DNA from: an uncultured Ruminococcus sp.
GTDB taxonomy: Bacteria; Bacillota; Clostridia; Oscillospirales; Ruminococcaceae
NCBI RefSeq assembly: GCF_937915125.1
Contig: NZ_CALDMP010000058.1
Span: forward strand, 1-21,573
DNA: 21,573 nt
Reading direction: 5' to 3'
Position numbers and translations under genes: made by a program. The notes under the pieces are model-generated. The model saw only the letters and a list, made by a program, of their open reading frames with translations. It did not search any database and was not told the origin of the DNA. The number at the start of each line of letters is the position of its first letter. Position 1 is the first letter of the stretch. Of the stretch, positions 1-6,551 are shown in pieces.

Positions 1-54
1 ATGCAAGCATATGACGTGCAAAGCCGTCAGGCGCTCTTTGTGCGGTGTTGCCTT
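1..54 (+). repeat. Family A palindromic repeat, right-end fragment
   Basis: The first 53 bases match the right end of the complete family A repeat at 18083-18260 almost base for base, ending in the terminal motif GCGGTGTTGCCTT. The left part lies outside the window. An inverted copy of the terminal motif (GGCAACACCGC) occurs at 230-240, so the 42-240 segment is bracketed by family A ends. This looks like a small non-autonomous mobile repeat (MITE-like); no transposase is visible. Confidence 0.7.
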
Positions 55-91
55 GAGAAAATGTTGGTGTTTCCTGGCACCCGGTAATATC

Positions 92-216
92 TGATACTAA
101 TCTCTGATCAAGGAAAACGTCCGCAGGCAGGCTGTCGCCTGGCAAGGGCGTTTGACGACGAGCAGCGAGTGGATGGCGGTGAAGATTTTCATGGGTTTGG
201 TCAGAGATTAGTATTA
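92..216. repeat. Inverted repeat, 20-bp arms (MITE-like)
   Basis: The arm at 92-111 (TGATACTAATCTCTGATCAA) and the arm at 197-216 (TTGGTCAGAGATTAGTATTA) are reverse complements at 18 of 20 positions, enclosing about 85 bases of GC-richer sequence. The enclosed part has no credible open reading frame. Together with the family A ends on both sides, it makes the 1-245 stretch a composite of short repeats. Origin as a mobile element is inferred. Confidence 0.6.
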
Positions 217-293
217 ATCCTTCGTCACAGGCAACACCGCCATTCCTAATTTAATACAATTTGCTGTTTCAAAAAAATTTGCATAAAAAGTAT

Positions 294-321
294 TTGCAAT
301 TTTCGCAAAATGTGGTATAAT
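294..321 (+). promoter_or_regulatory. Promoter of the VanY-like gene
   Basis: TTGCAA at 294-299 and TATAAT at 316-321 are separated by 16 bases. TGG directly before the -10 gives an extended -10. The leader to the ATG at 410 is about 80 bases and contains a GC-rich hairpin (AACCGCC / GGCGGTT, about 364-381) without a following T run. Confidence 0.7.
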
Positions 322-409
322 AAAAACAGGGTCAGAATTACCCGAAAAACTGGAACTGAAAAAACCGCCGCCCGGGCGGTTCTCTGAAAATAGATCTGGA
401 GGTATCCGA

Positions 410-1603
410 ATGAGTCAGGAACCGAAAAAACGTCCCCAATCCGCAAACGGAAATGGGAATAATAGAACAAAACAGGCGAGACCGTCAGGAAACCGTCGCC
501 CACAGCCTCGCCGTCCCAGAGGATCCGGCGCAAAAACTGCCGCAGAGATCATTGTTTCTCTGGCACTGGTGGCTTTTGTGGGATATGAAGGCTTTCAGAT
601 GTATCAGTCTCTTACGCCGATCTCTCAGGGTTCTGAGGGTATGGTGATCGGCGGCGCAGAGGAAAGTGAACCAGAAGAGCCTGCCACAGAACAGACAGTA
701 TATGAAAATATTGCTGTGGAAAATACACAGGTACATGCCGGCGATCTGATCCTGGTGAACGGCGACAATGCCTATGTGGAGAACAACGCCACAGAGATCG
801 TCAGCATTTATGAACACAAGACGGACAACTACCACGTCAGCGGTACGGAAACCAGTCTGCGTGAACCTGCCATCGAAACACTGAACCAGATGCTGGATGA
901 TTTCTTCGTGGCGACCGGACACGATGATGTTATCGTGATCAGCGGCTATCGCACCAATGCCCAGCAGCAGGAGCTGTATGATGCAGATCTGGAGGCAACC
1001 GGTGCAGAAACTTCTTCCCGTGTGGCAAAGCCGGGTTACAGTGAGCATGAGACAGGCTATTCCCTGGATGTGTCCCTCTATCAGGACGGCGTGCAGTATG
1101 ACTATGACGGCACCGGCGAATATGCGTGGATCAACCAGAACTGCGGACATTACGGCTATATTCTGCGCTATGCAGAGGACAAGACCGAGACCACGGGCTA
1201 TCAGGCAGAGCCGTGGCATTATCGCTATGTGGGACAGCCCCACGCCACTTATATGGCGGAGAACAACCTCTGTCTGGAAGAATATCTCACCCTGCTGAAA
1301 AATTACAACACCGACAATCATCTCTCCATCACCAACTGGGACGGCGAGATCTATGAGGTGTACTATGTTCCGGCAGATGCTGCGGCAGATTCCACCTATA
1401 TTCTGGTGCCGCCGAATCAGGAATATACCATTTCCGGCAACAACAGGGATGGATTTATTGTCACGGTGGATACCGGCAAGATTCAGACCTACGACAATGA
1501 TACCACAGCACCGGAAGAGGGCGCAGGAGAATCTACGGATACTGCTCCGGCAGGAAATGAAGATGCGGCTTTGCCGGAGGACAGCACGGATATTGCCGAG
1601 TGA
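410..1603 (+). CDS. VanY-like D-alanyl-D-alanine carboxypeptidase (peptidase M15B), membrane-anchored
   Basis: The 397-residue protein should trim the terminal D-Ala from peptidoglycan stem peptides outside the membrane. The N-terminus is basic and Arg/Pro-rich (1-40), followed by one membrane segment (about 44-63), an acidic Glu/Thr/Pro linker (about 80-100) and the catalytic domain (about 110-300). The M15 zinc signature SxHxxGxxxD is visible as SEHETGYSLD (211-220), giving His213 and Asp220. EPWHYRYVG (267-275) supplies the catalytic Glu267 and third ligand His270. The last 100 residues are an acidic Thr/Ala-rich tail that I do not recognise. GGAGG at 398-402 lies 8 bases before the ATG. 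It has its own promoter, and mscL follows 54 bases downstream. The substrate (D-Ala-D-Ala rather than D-Ala-D-Lac) is inferred from the family; no other van genes are in view, so a resistance role is unlikely. Confidence 0.88.
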   Translation: MSQEPKKRPQSANGNGNNRTKQARPSGNRRPQPRRPRGSGAKTAAEIIVSLALVAFVGYEGFQMYQSLTPISQGSEGMVIGGAEESEPEEPATEQTVYENIAVENTQVHAGDLILVNGDNAYVENNATEIVSIYEHKTDNYHVSGTETSLREPAIETLNQMLDDFFVATGHDDVIVISGYRTNAQQQELYDADLEATGAETSSRVAKPGYSEHETGYSLDVSLYQDGVQYDYDGTGEYAWINQNCGHYGYILRYAEDKTETTGYQAEPWHYRYVGQPHATYMAENNLCLEEYLTLLKNYNTDNHLSITNWDGEIYEVYYVPADAAADSTYILVPPNQEYTISGNNRDGFIVTVDTGKIQTYDNDTTAPEEGAGESTDTAPAGNEDAALPEDSTDIAE

Positions 1604-1657
1604 CAAACTTGGTAAAATAAAGGCAGATATGCCAATCAAGAAATGAGGATGAACATC

Positions 1658-2134
1658 ATGGAAAACAAAAATGTAGAAGAAGGTCTGAAAAAGGCAGGCG
1701 GCGGTCTCAAATCTGTGATCGGCGAATTTAAGGAGTTTATTTCCAAGGGAAATGTCCTGGACATGGCTGTCGGTCTGATCGTCGGCTCTGCGTTTACTGC
1801 TATTGTGACTTCGCTGGTAGACGATATTCTGATGCCTTTTATCGGAACGGTTCTGGCAGGTATCAATTTCAGCACGCTGGGCATCACGATCCCGTGGGGC
1901 AATCATCCGTTTATTGCCATCGGTAATTTCCTGAATGCGGTGATCACATTCCTGCTGACAGCACTCTGCGTGTTTATTATTGTGAAGGTAATGAACATGT
2001 TCCGCAAGAAGGAAGAAAAGAAGCCGGAGCCGCCGAAGCCCAGCAAGGAAGAAGTTCTTCTCACAGAGATTCGTGATCTTCTGGCTGCACAGCAGGGCAA
2101 GCCGGTGGATGCTGTGAAAAAAGACGCTAAATAA
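1658..2134 (+). CDS. mscL: Large-conductance mechanosensitive channel MscL
   Basis: MscL is a homopentameric membrane pore that opens under membrane tension and releases solutes during hypo-osmotic shock. The protein is 158 residues, slightly longer than the usual 130-150. After a short Lys/Glu amphipathic N-terminus comes the family signature FKEFISKGNVLDMAVGLIVG, which forms the start of the pore-lining first membrane helix (about 19-45). The second helix is at about 78-105 (ITFLLTALCVFIIVKVMNMF), then a charged Lys/Glu/Pro stretch and a C-terminal helix carrying LLTEIRDLLAAQ. ATGs at 1643 and 1649 are also in frame, but GAGGA at 1645-1649 sits 8 bases before the ATG at 1658, so I choose 1658. 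It is probably read from the upstream promoter together with the carboxypeptidase gene, and a strong terminator follows. Confidence 0.95.
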   Translation: MENKNVEEGLKKAGGGLKSVIGEFKEFISKGNVLDMAVGLIVGSAFTAIVTSLVDDILMPFIGTVLAGINFSTLGITIPWGNHPFIAIGNFLNAVITFLLTALCVFIIVKVMNMFRKKEEKKPEPPKPSKEEVLLTEIRDLLAAQQGKPVDAVKKDAK

Positions 2135-2180
2135 GGGCGTTTCGTATTTTGACAACCTCTTACTATTCTACATAATGAAA

Positions 2181-2213
2181 AACACCGTTCCACGTGCAGG
2201 AACGGTGTTTTTC
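2181..2213 (+). terminator. Rho-independent terminator after mscL
   Basis: AACACCGTTCC and GGAACGGTGTT form an 11-bp perfect stem with a 7-base loop, preceded by A residues and followed by TTTTTCTGGTTTTT-like sequence. Confidence 0.9.
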
Positions 2214-2262
2214 TGGTTTTTGGGGATTGGCTTGATGATGTAGTATTGTGTTGCGTTGTGTT

Positions 2263-2560
2263 GAAAACGTCCCACCGGGACGTTTTCAAAATCTTATTTG
2301 CTGAAAATGGTGAAAAAGGGGAAGCGGTCTTGTCCGCTTTCAGTCGAAGCCCAGAGGAAATGGCTTCGACAGACTTCACCAAGGATGTTCAGTCCCCTCG
2401 AAAAGCTGTCGCTTTTCTCACCCCTTTCCCCGCGCGCCAAAAGAGTGGCGCAGGGTGTTTCGCCGCCTGCGGGCGGCGACCAGGGCCTCTCGCCCTGGAC
2501 CTCGCCAGCATTTTCGAGAAATTGCTGGATCAAAAAGCTTCATTGCCGCCTTCGGCGAGA
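2263..2560. other. Hairpin-dense intergenic element, possible structured RNA or dispersed repeat
   Basis: Eight consecutive perfect stems lie in about 270 bases: 2263-2287 (11 bp, GAAAACGTCCC), 2323-2338, 2343-2370 (9 bp, GTCGAAGCC), 2400-2417 (7 bp), 2434-2451 (6 bp), 2461-2478 (7 bp, CGCCGCC), 2480-2498 (7 bp, CCAGGGC) and 2505-2528 (6 bp). A small CGCC/GGCG stem follows near 2547. No reading frame here looks like a real gene. The element lies directly downstream of prmA on the minus strand and downstream of the mscL terminator on the plus strand. From memory, similar GGCGGCGA-CCAGGGC runs recur between genes in Clostridia, but I cannot check that here. The strand and function are unknown. 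Confidence 0.55.
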
Positions 2561-2572
2561 TATGGCTTTACA

Positions 2573-3580
2573 TTACATGCGTATTGTTTCGCAGCACGTC
2601 CCGGCGCCGGGTACTTTTTGCAGCTTTACGGCGCACCAGCCGGATGCTTCCCGTTTTTCCAGTACGGTGAAATCGTGGGCTGTCACAGTCTCCAGCACTT
2701 CGTCTGCCCGTTCGGAGATGATGCCCGACAGGATCAGGATGCCGTTATCCCGGAGAAACTGCGGAAACAGCGGTGCCATTGCCTTGATGACATCGGCAAC
2801 GATATTCGCCGTGATCACATCATAGCCGGAACCGATCTGCTCCACCAGTTTGCTGTCGGTGATGACATTGCCGCAGGAAATGGTGTATTTTTCGGGATCC
2901 AGATGATTTTCTGCGGCGTTTTCACCGGCGATCCGTGCGGCGTTTTCTTCAATATCTACGGCATATGCCTCTTTTGCCCCCAGAAGCATACCGCCGATAA
3001 ACAGGATACCGCTGCCGCAGCCCAGGTCGAGAAGCTTTGTCTCCGGTGTGATCTCGTTTTCCAGCAGTTCCAGGCACAACCGGGTGGTGTGGTGCTGTCC
3101 GGTGCCGAAGCTGCTGGCAGGGTCAATTTCCAGTATCGTTCTTCCCTCAGCCTCCGCAGTAGCCTCTTCCCAGCTGGGCTTGATGTACAGCTTTTTCCCC
3201 ACGGGGAACGGCTTGAAATACTGTTTCCAGTTGTTTGCCCAGTCCTCTTCCCGGATGCCGGAGCAGACCACTTCCAGCCGTCCATAGGCGTGCTCGGTAT
3301 CCTGTGCTTTCAGCTGTGCCAGCAGGGTGCGGACAGCGGAAAGTGTCTCTGCACCCTGGGCATCCTCCGGCAGATAGACGGTGATGCATGTCTCGCAGTG
3401 TGCCAGTTCCATGAGCCCATCCTCCAGATAGTCCCACTTGCCGGTTTTCTGCTCCAGGAATTCCTGAAAATCCTGTGCATCCTGTACCATACAGCCCCGG
3501 ATGCCCAGATCCTGCAATTGTACGCTCAGCAGGTCAATGGCGGCTGTGGTCGTATAAATATCCACTTGTGTCCAGTTCAT
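2573..3580 (-). CDS. prmA: Ribosomal protein L11 methyltransferase
   Basis: PrmA transfers methyl groups from S-adenosylmethionine to ribosomal protein L11 in the cytoplasm. At 335 residues it is a little longer than usual. The N-terminal substrate-recognition domain (about 1-130) starts with the typical MNWTQVDIYT. The linker motif GTGQHHTT is at 159-166, SAM-binding motif I LDLGCGSG at 184-191, the acidic strand end AVDIEENA at about 207-214, and the ANIVADV motif at 258-264. The normal end of the family (GWCAVKLQK) is followed by about 13 extra residues that run towards the hairpin-dense element, so the C-terminus may have been altered by local sequence change. The ribosome site AAGGAG (3593-3598, complement) overlaps the stop codon of tyrA, 17 bases upstream of the start, which points to translational coupling. 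Confidence 0.93.
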   Translation of the reverse strand: MNWTQVDIYTTTAAIDLLSVQLQDLGIRGCMVQDAQDFQEFLEQKTGKWDYLEDGLMELAHCETCITVYLPEDAQGAETLSAVRTLLAQLKAQDTEHAYGRLEVVCSGIREEDWANNWKQYFKPFPVGKKLYIKPSWEEATAEAEGRTILEIDPASSFGTGQHHTTRLCLELLENEITPETKLLDLGCGSGILFIGGMLLGAKEAYAVDIEENAARIAGENAAENHLDPEKYTISCGNVITDSKLVEQIGSGYDVITANIVADVIKAMAPLFPQFLRDNGILILSGIISERADEVLETVTAHDFTVLEKREASGWCAVKLQKVPGAGTCCETIRM

Positions 3581-3596
3581 AACAGTTTGTTTCTCC

Positions 3597-4451
3597 TTAT
3601 TTCTCGTTCATTTCCTTGCGTTTCCGTACATTTTCCTCCTGGATCTGGCGACCCTCGGCAATGAGATATTGCAGGCGTTCCTCGTCACGCTGCTTGAGCG
3701 CGTCCCGATAATCGGTGAGGTTTTCAATGAGCAGATCCAGGTGATACAGCAGGTTGTCCCGGTTGTCCAGGAACAGCGCCGACCACATGGATTCGTCCAT
3801 GGTGGCAACACGTGTCATATCCTGAAAGCTGCCGCCGGAAAAGGACAGGGCGTCGTCCATGCAGAAATCCTTCACATAGGCGCTGGAAACCACGTGTGCC
3901 AGCTGGGAGGTATAGGCGATCATGTTGTCATGCCACATAGGTGTTGCGGTGACAATGTTGCCGAAGCCCATTTGCTTTGCCAGCTGCTTGACCGCTTCCA
4001 GGGCTGTTTCGTCTGTGCCGTCCACTGGTGTGACAATGAGGTTGGCATTCTGGAACAGATCGGGGATGCTGGCGTAATAGCCGCTTTTTTCCCGTCCTGC
4101 CATAGGGTGCGTGCCCACATAGTGCACGCCGGATTTGCGGCAGCGATAGGTCAGGTCACGCACCATGCGCCCTTTCAGACCGCAGGTGTCCACCAGAATG
4201 GTTCCCGGTGGGAGCTGGGGCAGGGCTTCCTGTACCAACTGGATGGCGATCCGCTGGTGGAGACAGATGATGATCATGTCATAGGTGCCGTCGTTCATGG
4301 TACCGATGCCGTCGATGGCACCCTCTTTTATGGCATCCTCCAGGACAGACTGCTGGACATCGCAGCCAAAGACAGTGTGTTCTGTGGATGCTTTGATAGA
4401 TTTGCAAATGGAACCGCCGATGAGTCCCATTCCGACAACTAAGATCTGCAT
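3597..4451 (-). CDS. tyrA: Prephenate dehydrogenase
   Basis: TyrA oxidises and decarboxylates prephenate to 4-hydroxyphenylpyruvate with NAD(P)+, in tyrosine biosynthesis. The 284-residue protein has the Rossmann loop GMGLIGGS at 7-14, the LVDTCGLKG strand at 86-94, the active-site motif GTHPMAGREKSGY (113-125), and the helical dimerisation half with HDNMIAYTSQLAH (174-186) and GGSFQDMTRVA. There is no C-terminal ACT domain, so feedback inhibition through ACT is not expected. An upstream in-frame ATG at 4571 would add 40 unrelated residues; the ATG at 4451 has GGAGG seven bases before it (complement) and gives the exact family N-terminus. A consensus promoter precedes it, and prmA follows after 16 bases in the same operon. 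No other aromatic pathway genes are in the window. Confidence 0.93.
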   Translation of the reverse strand: MQILVVGMGLIGGSICKSIKASTEHTVFGCDVQQSVLEDAIKEGAIDGIGTMNDGTYDMIIICLHQRIAIQLVQEALPQLPPGTILVDTCGLKGRMVRDLTYRCRKSGVHYVGTHPMAGREKSGYYASIPDLFQNANLIVTPVDGTDETALEAVKQLAKQMGFGNIVTATPMWHDNMIAYTSQLAHVVSSAYVKDFCMDDALSFSGGSFQDMTRVATMDESMWSALFLDNRDNLLYHLDLLIENLTDYRDALKQRDEERLQYLIAEGRQIQEENVRKRKEMNEK

Positions 4452-4488
4452 GAGAATTCCTCCGTTTATTTGTGGTATCATCTCGTTT

Positions 4489-4517
4489 ATTGTACCATGA
4501 ATCCAGGAAAACGTCAA
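4489..4517 (-). promoter_or_regulatory. Promoter of tyrA-prmA
   Basis: On the minus strand TTGACG (4512-4517) and TACAAT (4489-4494) are 17 bases apart. The leader is about 30 bases. Confidence 0.8.
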
Positions 4518-4582
4518 GGATGTTTGTGAAAATGCATGGAAATCCATTCTATGATGTGGTGTAATTTTCACAGGATAAAATC

Positions 4583-4610
4583 GTAGGGGCGAACAATGTT
4601 TGCCCCCTAC
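4583..4610. repeat. Short GTAGGGGCGA palindrome
   Basis: GTAGGGGCGAACA and TGTTTGCCCCCTAC form an imperfect palindrome between tyrA and glgA. It shares the GTAGGGGCGA core with the longer inverted repeat at 10752-10824, so it belongs to the same dispersed family. Confidence 0.6.
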
Positions 4611-4615
4611 ATTGG

Positions 4616-4656
4616 AAAGAAAAACCGCCGCTGGAATTGTACCGGCGGCGGAGTTT
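4616..4656 (-). terminator. Terminator of glgA
   Basis: On the minus strand CCGCCGCCGG, a 7-base loop and CCAGCGGCGG make a 10-bp stem with one mismatch, followed by TTTTTCTTT. Confidence 0.85.
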
Positions 4657-4690
4657 AAATTGCTTTTGTAAATGAAATCAGGCGATGAGA

Positions 4691-6154
4691 TTATCCCTGC
4701 ATACCACGGATGATCCAGTCGTACATGCCCTGATATTGCAGTGCAGAGCTGCCCCAGGAGAAATCCTGTTCCATGCCACGGCGGAGAATATTGTCCCAGT
4801 CCTCACGGTGGTTGAAGTAGATATTCTTCGCATAGTTGATGGTGTAGAGCAGATCGTCTGCATTGTAGTGGGCAAAGGTGAAGCCTGTGCCGGTCTTTTC
4901 GTATTCGTTGTACGGAACAACAGTATCTTTCAGACCGCCTGTCTCACGGACAATGGGCACAGTACCATAGCGCAGTGAGATCAGCTGGGTCAGACCGCAT
5001 GGTTCAAACCGGGACGGTACCAGCATAGCATCTGCTGCTGCATAGAGCTTGTGCGCCAGGGGATCGGAATAGAAAATGTTCGCAGAAACACGATCGGGGT
5101 GCTTGCCCTGATAGTAGCGGAACATATTCTCATACCGTTCTTCGCCGGTGCCGATGATGACAAACTGGGTGAACTCGTCCGTGATGCGATCGGTGATCCA
5201 GTCCACCAGATCCAGACCCTTCTGGTCGGTGAGACGGGAGATAATGGCGATCATAAACTTGTTCTCGTCCACAGGCAGACCGAGCTCTTTCTGGAGGGCT
5301 TTTTTGGCTTCTTTCTTCTTTTCCACAGCGTCCTTTACGGTGTAGTGTACAGAGAGCTTCGGGTCAGTCTCCGGGTTGTATACCTCGTAGTCGATGCCGT
5401 TCAGAATACCCCGCAGAGAACGGGAGCGTGCACAGAGGAGACCGTCCAGCTGTTCGCCGTAATAGGGCGTTTTGATCTCTTCGGCATATGTTTCGCTGAC
5501 TGTAGTGATGTAATCGGCATAGACCAGACCGCCCTTGAGCATGTTGGCATCCTTCTTGAATTCCAGCTTATCCGGTGTGAACATGTAGTTCGGCAGATTG
5601 GTGTTGTACACAAAATGCCGGATGTCCCACACGCCCTGGAATTTCAGATTGTGGATGGTCATGATGCTCTTCGTACCCCAGTAGAAACTGTGGGAGGCAA
5701 AGGTGCTGCGCAGGAATACGGGGATCATACCGGTCTGCCAGTCGTGACAGTGGATGATATCCGGGTGGAATCCGATGACCGGCATTGCTGCCAGTACTGC
5801 TTTACAGAAAAAGATATAGCGCTCGATGTCCCACATGATGGAATCACTGTAGGGACGATCGCATTTGAAATAATATTCGTTGTCGATGAAATAGAAGTGC
5901 ACACCCTGATAAACATATTCCATAATGCCTACGTGGACATTTTCCACATGGCGGCCATAGTCCATATAGAAATGGGTGACATAGCGGAACTGGCTCCGGT
6001 ATTCCCAGGGGATGCAGGTGTAATTGGGGACGATGACACGGACATCATATTCATCATGGTTCAGCGCTTTGGGCAGTGCGCCTACAACGTCTGCCAGACC
6101 ACCGGTCTTGACGAAGGGGACGCATTCGGATGCGGCAAATAAGATATTTTTCAT
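4691..6154 (-). CDS. glgA: Glycogen synthase (ADP-glucose type, GT5)
   Basis: GlgA adds glucose from ADP-glucose to the growing alpha-1,4-glucan in the cytoplasm. The 487-residue length is standard. The ADP-glucose loop KTGGLADV is at 16-23, HDWQTG at 137-142, NGID at 252-255, the C-terminal Rossmann segment SRLTDQKG at 306-313, and the catalytic region SRFEPCGLTQLISLRYGTVP at 381-400 with the conserved Glu384. The N-terminus MKNILFAASECVPF is that of the family, so the start is secure. The nearest good ribosome site (AAGGAG, 6186-6191 complement) is unusually far upstream, with a small hairpin in between. No other glg genes are adjacent; it is a single-gene unit with its own promoter and terminator. 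Confidence 0.96.
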   Translation of the reverse strand: MKNILFAASECVPFVKTGGLADVVGALPKALNHDEYDVRVIVPNYTCIPWEYRSQFRYVTHFYMDYGRHVENVHVGIMEYVYQGVHFYFIDNEYYFKCDRPYSDSIMWDIERYIFFCKAVLAAMPVIGFHPDIIHCHDWQTGMIPVFLRSTFASHSFYWGTKSIMTIHNLKFQGVWDIRHFVYNTNLPNYMFTPDKLEFKKDANMLKGGLVYADYITTVSETYAEEIKTPYYGEQLDGLLCARSRSLRGILNGIDYEVYNPETDPKLSVHYTVKDAVEKKKEAKKALQKELGLPVDENKFMIAIISRLTDQKGLDLVDWITDRITDEFTQFVIIGTGEERYENMFRYYQGKHPDRVSANIFYSDPLAHKLYAAADAMLVPSRFEPCGLTQLISLRYGTVPIVRETGGLKDTVVPYNEYEKTGTGFTFAHYNADDLLYTINYAKNIYFNHREDWDNILRRGMEQDFSWGSSALQYQGMYDWIIRGMQG

Positions 6155-6167
6155 AGTTCAGATACAT

Positions 6168-6191
6168 TGTGCCGGGTGGCACACACTCCTT
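6168..6191 (-). promoter_or_regulatory. Structured ribosome-site region of glgA
   Basis: On the minus strand, AAGGAG (6186-6191) is followed by a hairpin TGTGCC-ACCC-GGCACA (6168-6183), and the start codon lies 13 bases further on. In a straight line the distance from ribosome site to start is about 31 bases, which is too long. Folding of the hairpin would shorten it by 16. A regulatory role is inference. Confidence 0.4.
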
Positions 6192-6311
6192 CCGCATGGA
6201 TTTTGAGACGGCTTGCCATACAGCAGAATCATAGGCGTTTTCTGAAAAAACTACCAGTACTGCTGGGCAAGGTGACACATCGCATAGAGGCTGTACACAG
6301 CTTCTATTCAT

Positions 6312-6340
6312 ATTATACTCTTTTTTGATGCAATAGTCAA
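6312..6340 (-). promoter_or_regulatory. Promoter of glgA
   Basis: On the minus strand TTGACT (6335-6340) and TATAAT (6312-6317) are 17 bases apart. The predicted leader to the glgA start is about 150 bases. Confidence 0.82.
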
Positions 6341-6480
6341 GGGATTTCACAAAAAATGAGAAAATATTTCCACAAATGCTTGTCGCAATTTGTAGATATT
6401 GTACATGCTGGACAATGCCACAGCGGGATGCATATTCCGGGAATCGGATGGAACAATACTTGGAAATGAGAAATTCGGAG

Positions 6481-6533
6481 TTAGGGCAATACCGCACAAA
6501 GCCGGCAGGCGCTCTTTGTGCGGTGTTGCCTTA
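6481..6533 (+). repeat. Family A palindromic repeat, short internally deleted copy
   Basis: The 53-base copy keeps only the two ends of the family A repeat: TTAGGGCAATACCGCACAAAG on the left and CTTTGTGCGGTGTTGCCTTA on the right, joined by a short GC-rich link. It can fold into a 17-bp stem. TA lies at both edges. It sits immediately before the ribosome site of the PBP gene. Confidence 0.75.
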
Positions 6534-6551
6534 GGAATGAGGAATGATGGT

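Noticed and set aside
485..2155. Long minus-strand open frame of 556 codons opposite the carboxypeptidase and mscL genes
   Set aside because: It runs antisense through two well-supported genes, crosses their intergenic region and has no family features. It is a by-product of codon bias.
2246..3664. Plus-strand open frame of 472 codons
   Set aside because: It covers the hairpin-dense element and the antisense of prmA, whose motifs are unmistakable on the other strand.
5051..6142. Plus-strand open frame of 363 codons
   Set aside because: It is the antisense shadow of glgA, with His/Val-rich composition typical of such shadows.
6054..6497. Minus-strand frame of 147 codons through the glgA leader
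   Set aside because: The part after 6154 overlaps glgA in another frame and the rest has no protein character. It could at most be a leader peptide, so it is mentioned only in the glgA leader finding.
6399..6551. N-terminal extension of the PBP frame
   Set aside because: The 51 extra codons read through a palindromic repeat and lack a ribosome site. The start at 6552 matches the usual PBP N-terminus.
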